Origin: Porogramme epimiltina
Lineage: Eukaryota; Basidiomycota; Agaricomycetes; Polyporales; Polyporaceae
Direction of reading: 5' to 3'
NCBI GenBank assembly: GCA_900155495.1
Contig: FTLJ01000327.1
Coordinates: 1 to 61,782, forward strand
Length of the DNA stretch: 61,782 nt
Position numbers and translations under genes: made by a program. Below, in pieces: positions 61,163 through 61,782 of the stretch (the stretch's first letter is position 1; every line of letters begins with the position of its first letter). A model generated the notes under the pieces. That model was not told the DNA's origin. It was given only the letters and a program-made list of their open reading frames with translations, and ran no database searches.

Positions 61163-61782
61163 AGTTGGTTAGGGTTAGGTGTTGGACATTGACTCGGACT
61201 TCGCCCTAGATGGGACTATAAGTTGTGTTTTAACTTTTGCGGCTGTCCCTGTACGAATGGGATGCAAGTAGAGTTTTCCTATCGGGACGAAGCATTCTGT
61301 CTCGGTCTGCAGTTGCTCCTGAGAGTCAATTATGGAATATCCAGCAACAAGCGCTTCAGCACATCACACAACAGAAGGCGAGTCAAAAACGACCAGTACA
61401 ATTGAGCCATGAATGCATGACGTACAGCAGCTTCCGAAAAGGTTGCCGCAGGCGCCAACGGCGCAAAAGAAATCAAAAAATCCGAACAATTCAAAAAATG
61501 TAGAACAGCTCGATCTCCCTCTCGCAGCGCCCTCTAAGCACAGAAACATGCAATCAGGCATTGGACTGAGATGTTTTTAGGCTCCCACGACGGGCATAGG
61601 CCCAGATATGGGCACGAGATATGGTGGGAAAATGGACGGGCGTGGCTACCTGCATCCGGCCGTATCACCACCGTATTCCTGCCCGATATATTCAAACTGC
61701 CCCGGTCATGATACTCGCATATTCCGTGCCGGGACAGGCGACCACACCCCGGCACGGAATATGGCCGGGACATGGCTGACTC
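61163..61782. other. Right-end intergenic region
   Basis: No gene supported. The stretch after about 61600 carries repeated ATATTCC/GGAATAT-type words and an inverted repeat, listed separately. The window ends inside it. Confidence 0.5.
61718..61763. repeat. 16-bp perfect inverted repeat
   Basis: The left arm CATATTCCGTGCCGGG (61718-61733) and the right arm CCCGGCACGGAATATG (61748-61763) are exact reverse complements, separated by 14 bases. Related words (ATATGGGCACGAGATATGG, CGTATTCCTGCCCGATAT) lie within the preceding 120 bp. It could be part of a transposon end or a DNA-binding site. Confidence 0.85.

Overview
This looks like nuclear DNA of an agaricomycete basidiomycete, probably a wood- or litter-decaying species. 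The reasons are many short GT-AG introns (mostly 47-65 bp, with CTNAY-like branch points), two genes of the FunK1 fungal kinase family, an F-box gene, an AA9 polysaccharide monooxygenase, a GMC oxidoreductase, and no bacterial signatures. I rebuilt the genes by joining exons by eye. Thirteen multi-exon models keep one open frame through every junction.

Layout. Positions 1-14411 are GC-rich and almost gene-free: one Ser/Pro-rich ORF (5430-7022) followed by about 7 kb of diverged local repeats. Next come a class I cyclic-nucleotide phosphodiesterase (14412-17354, +) and, convergent to it, a very large NUM1/ApsA-type dynein cortical anchor (18852-24366, -). From about 25290 to 36040 lies a segmental duplication. 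Each copy has a FunK1 kinase followed by an F-box gene. In the first copy the F-box gene is an internally deleted relic. In the second it is intact, and a third, truncated FunK1 fragment sits inverted between the two genes. A phospholipase B (36678-39176, +), a coiled-coil protein (39457-40964, -) and a BTB/POZ protein (41300-42423, +) follow.

Positions 43196-51028 form a possible small metabolic cluster: two MFS transporters of the allantoate-permease type, arranged tail to tail with identical 13-exon structures, and an intracellular GMC oxidoreductase. Then come mitochondrial methionyl-tRNA formyltransferase (51256-52790, -), nitronate monooxygenase (53209-55009, +), an uncharacterised 224-aa protein (56538-57269, -), the RNA polymerase I/III subunit AC19 (58032-58885, +) and, at the right end, an AA9 enzyme with a C-terminal eight-cysteine CFEM-like domain (59847-61162, +).

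The most unusual items are the AA9-CFEM architecture with an altered active-site surround, a row of about twelve LC8/dynein-light-chain-like motifs inside the dynein anchor, and the FunK1/F-box duplication with its decayed parts. No tRNA, rRNA, CRISPR array or intact transposon was found.
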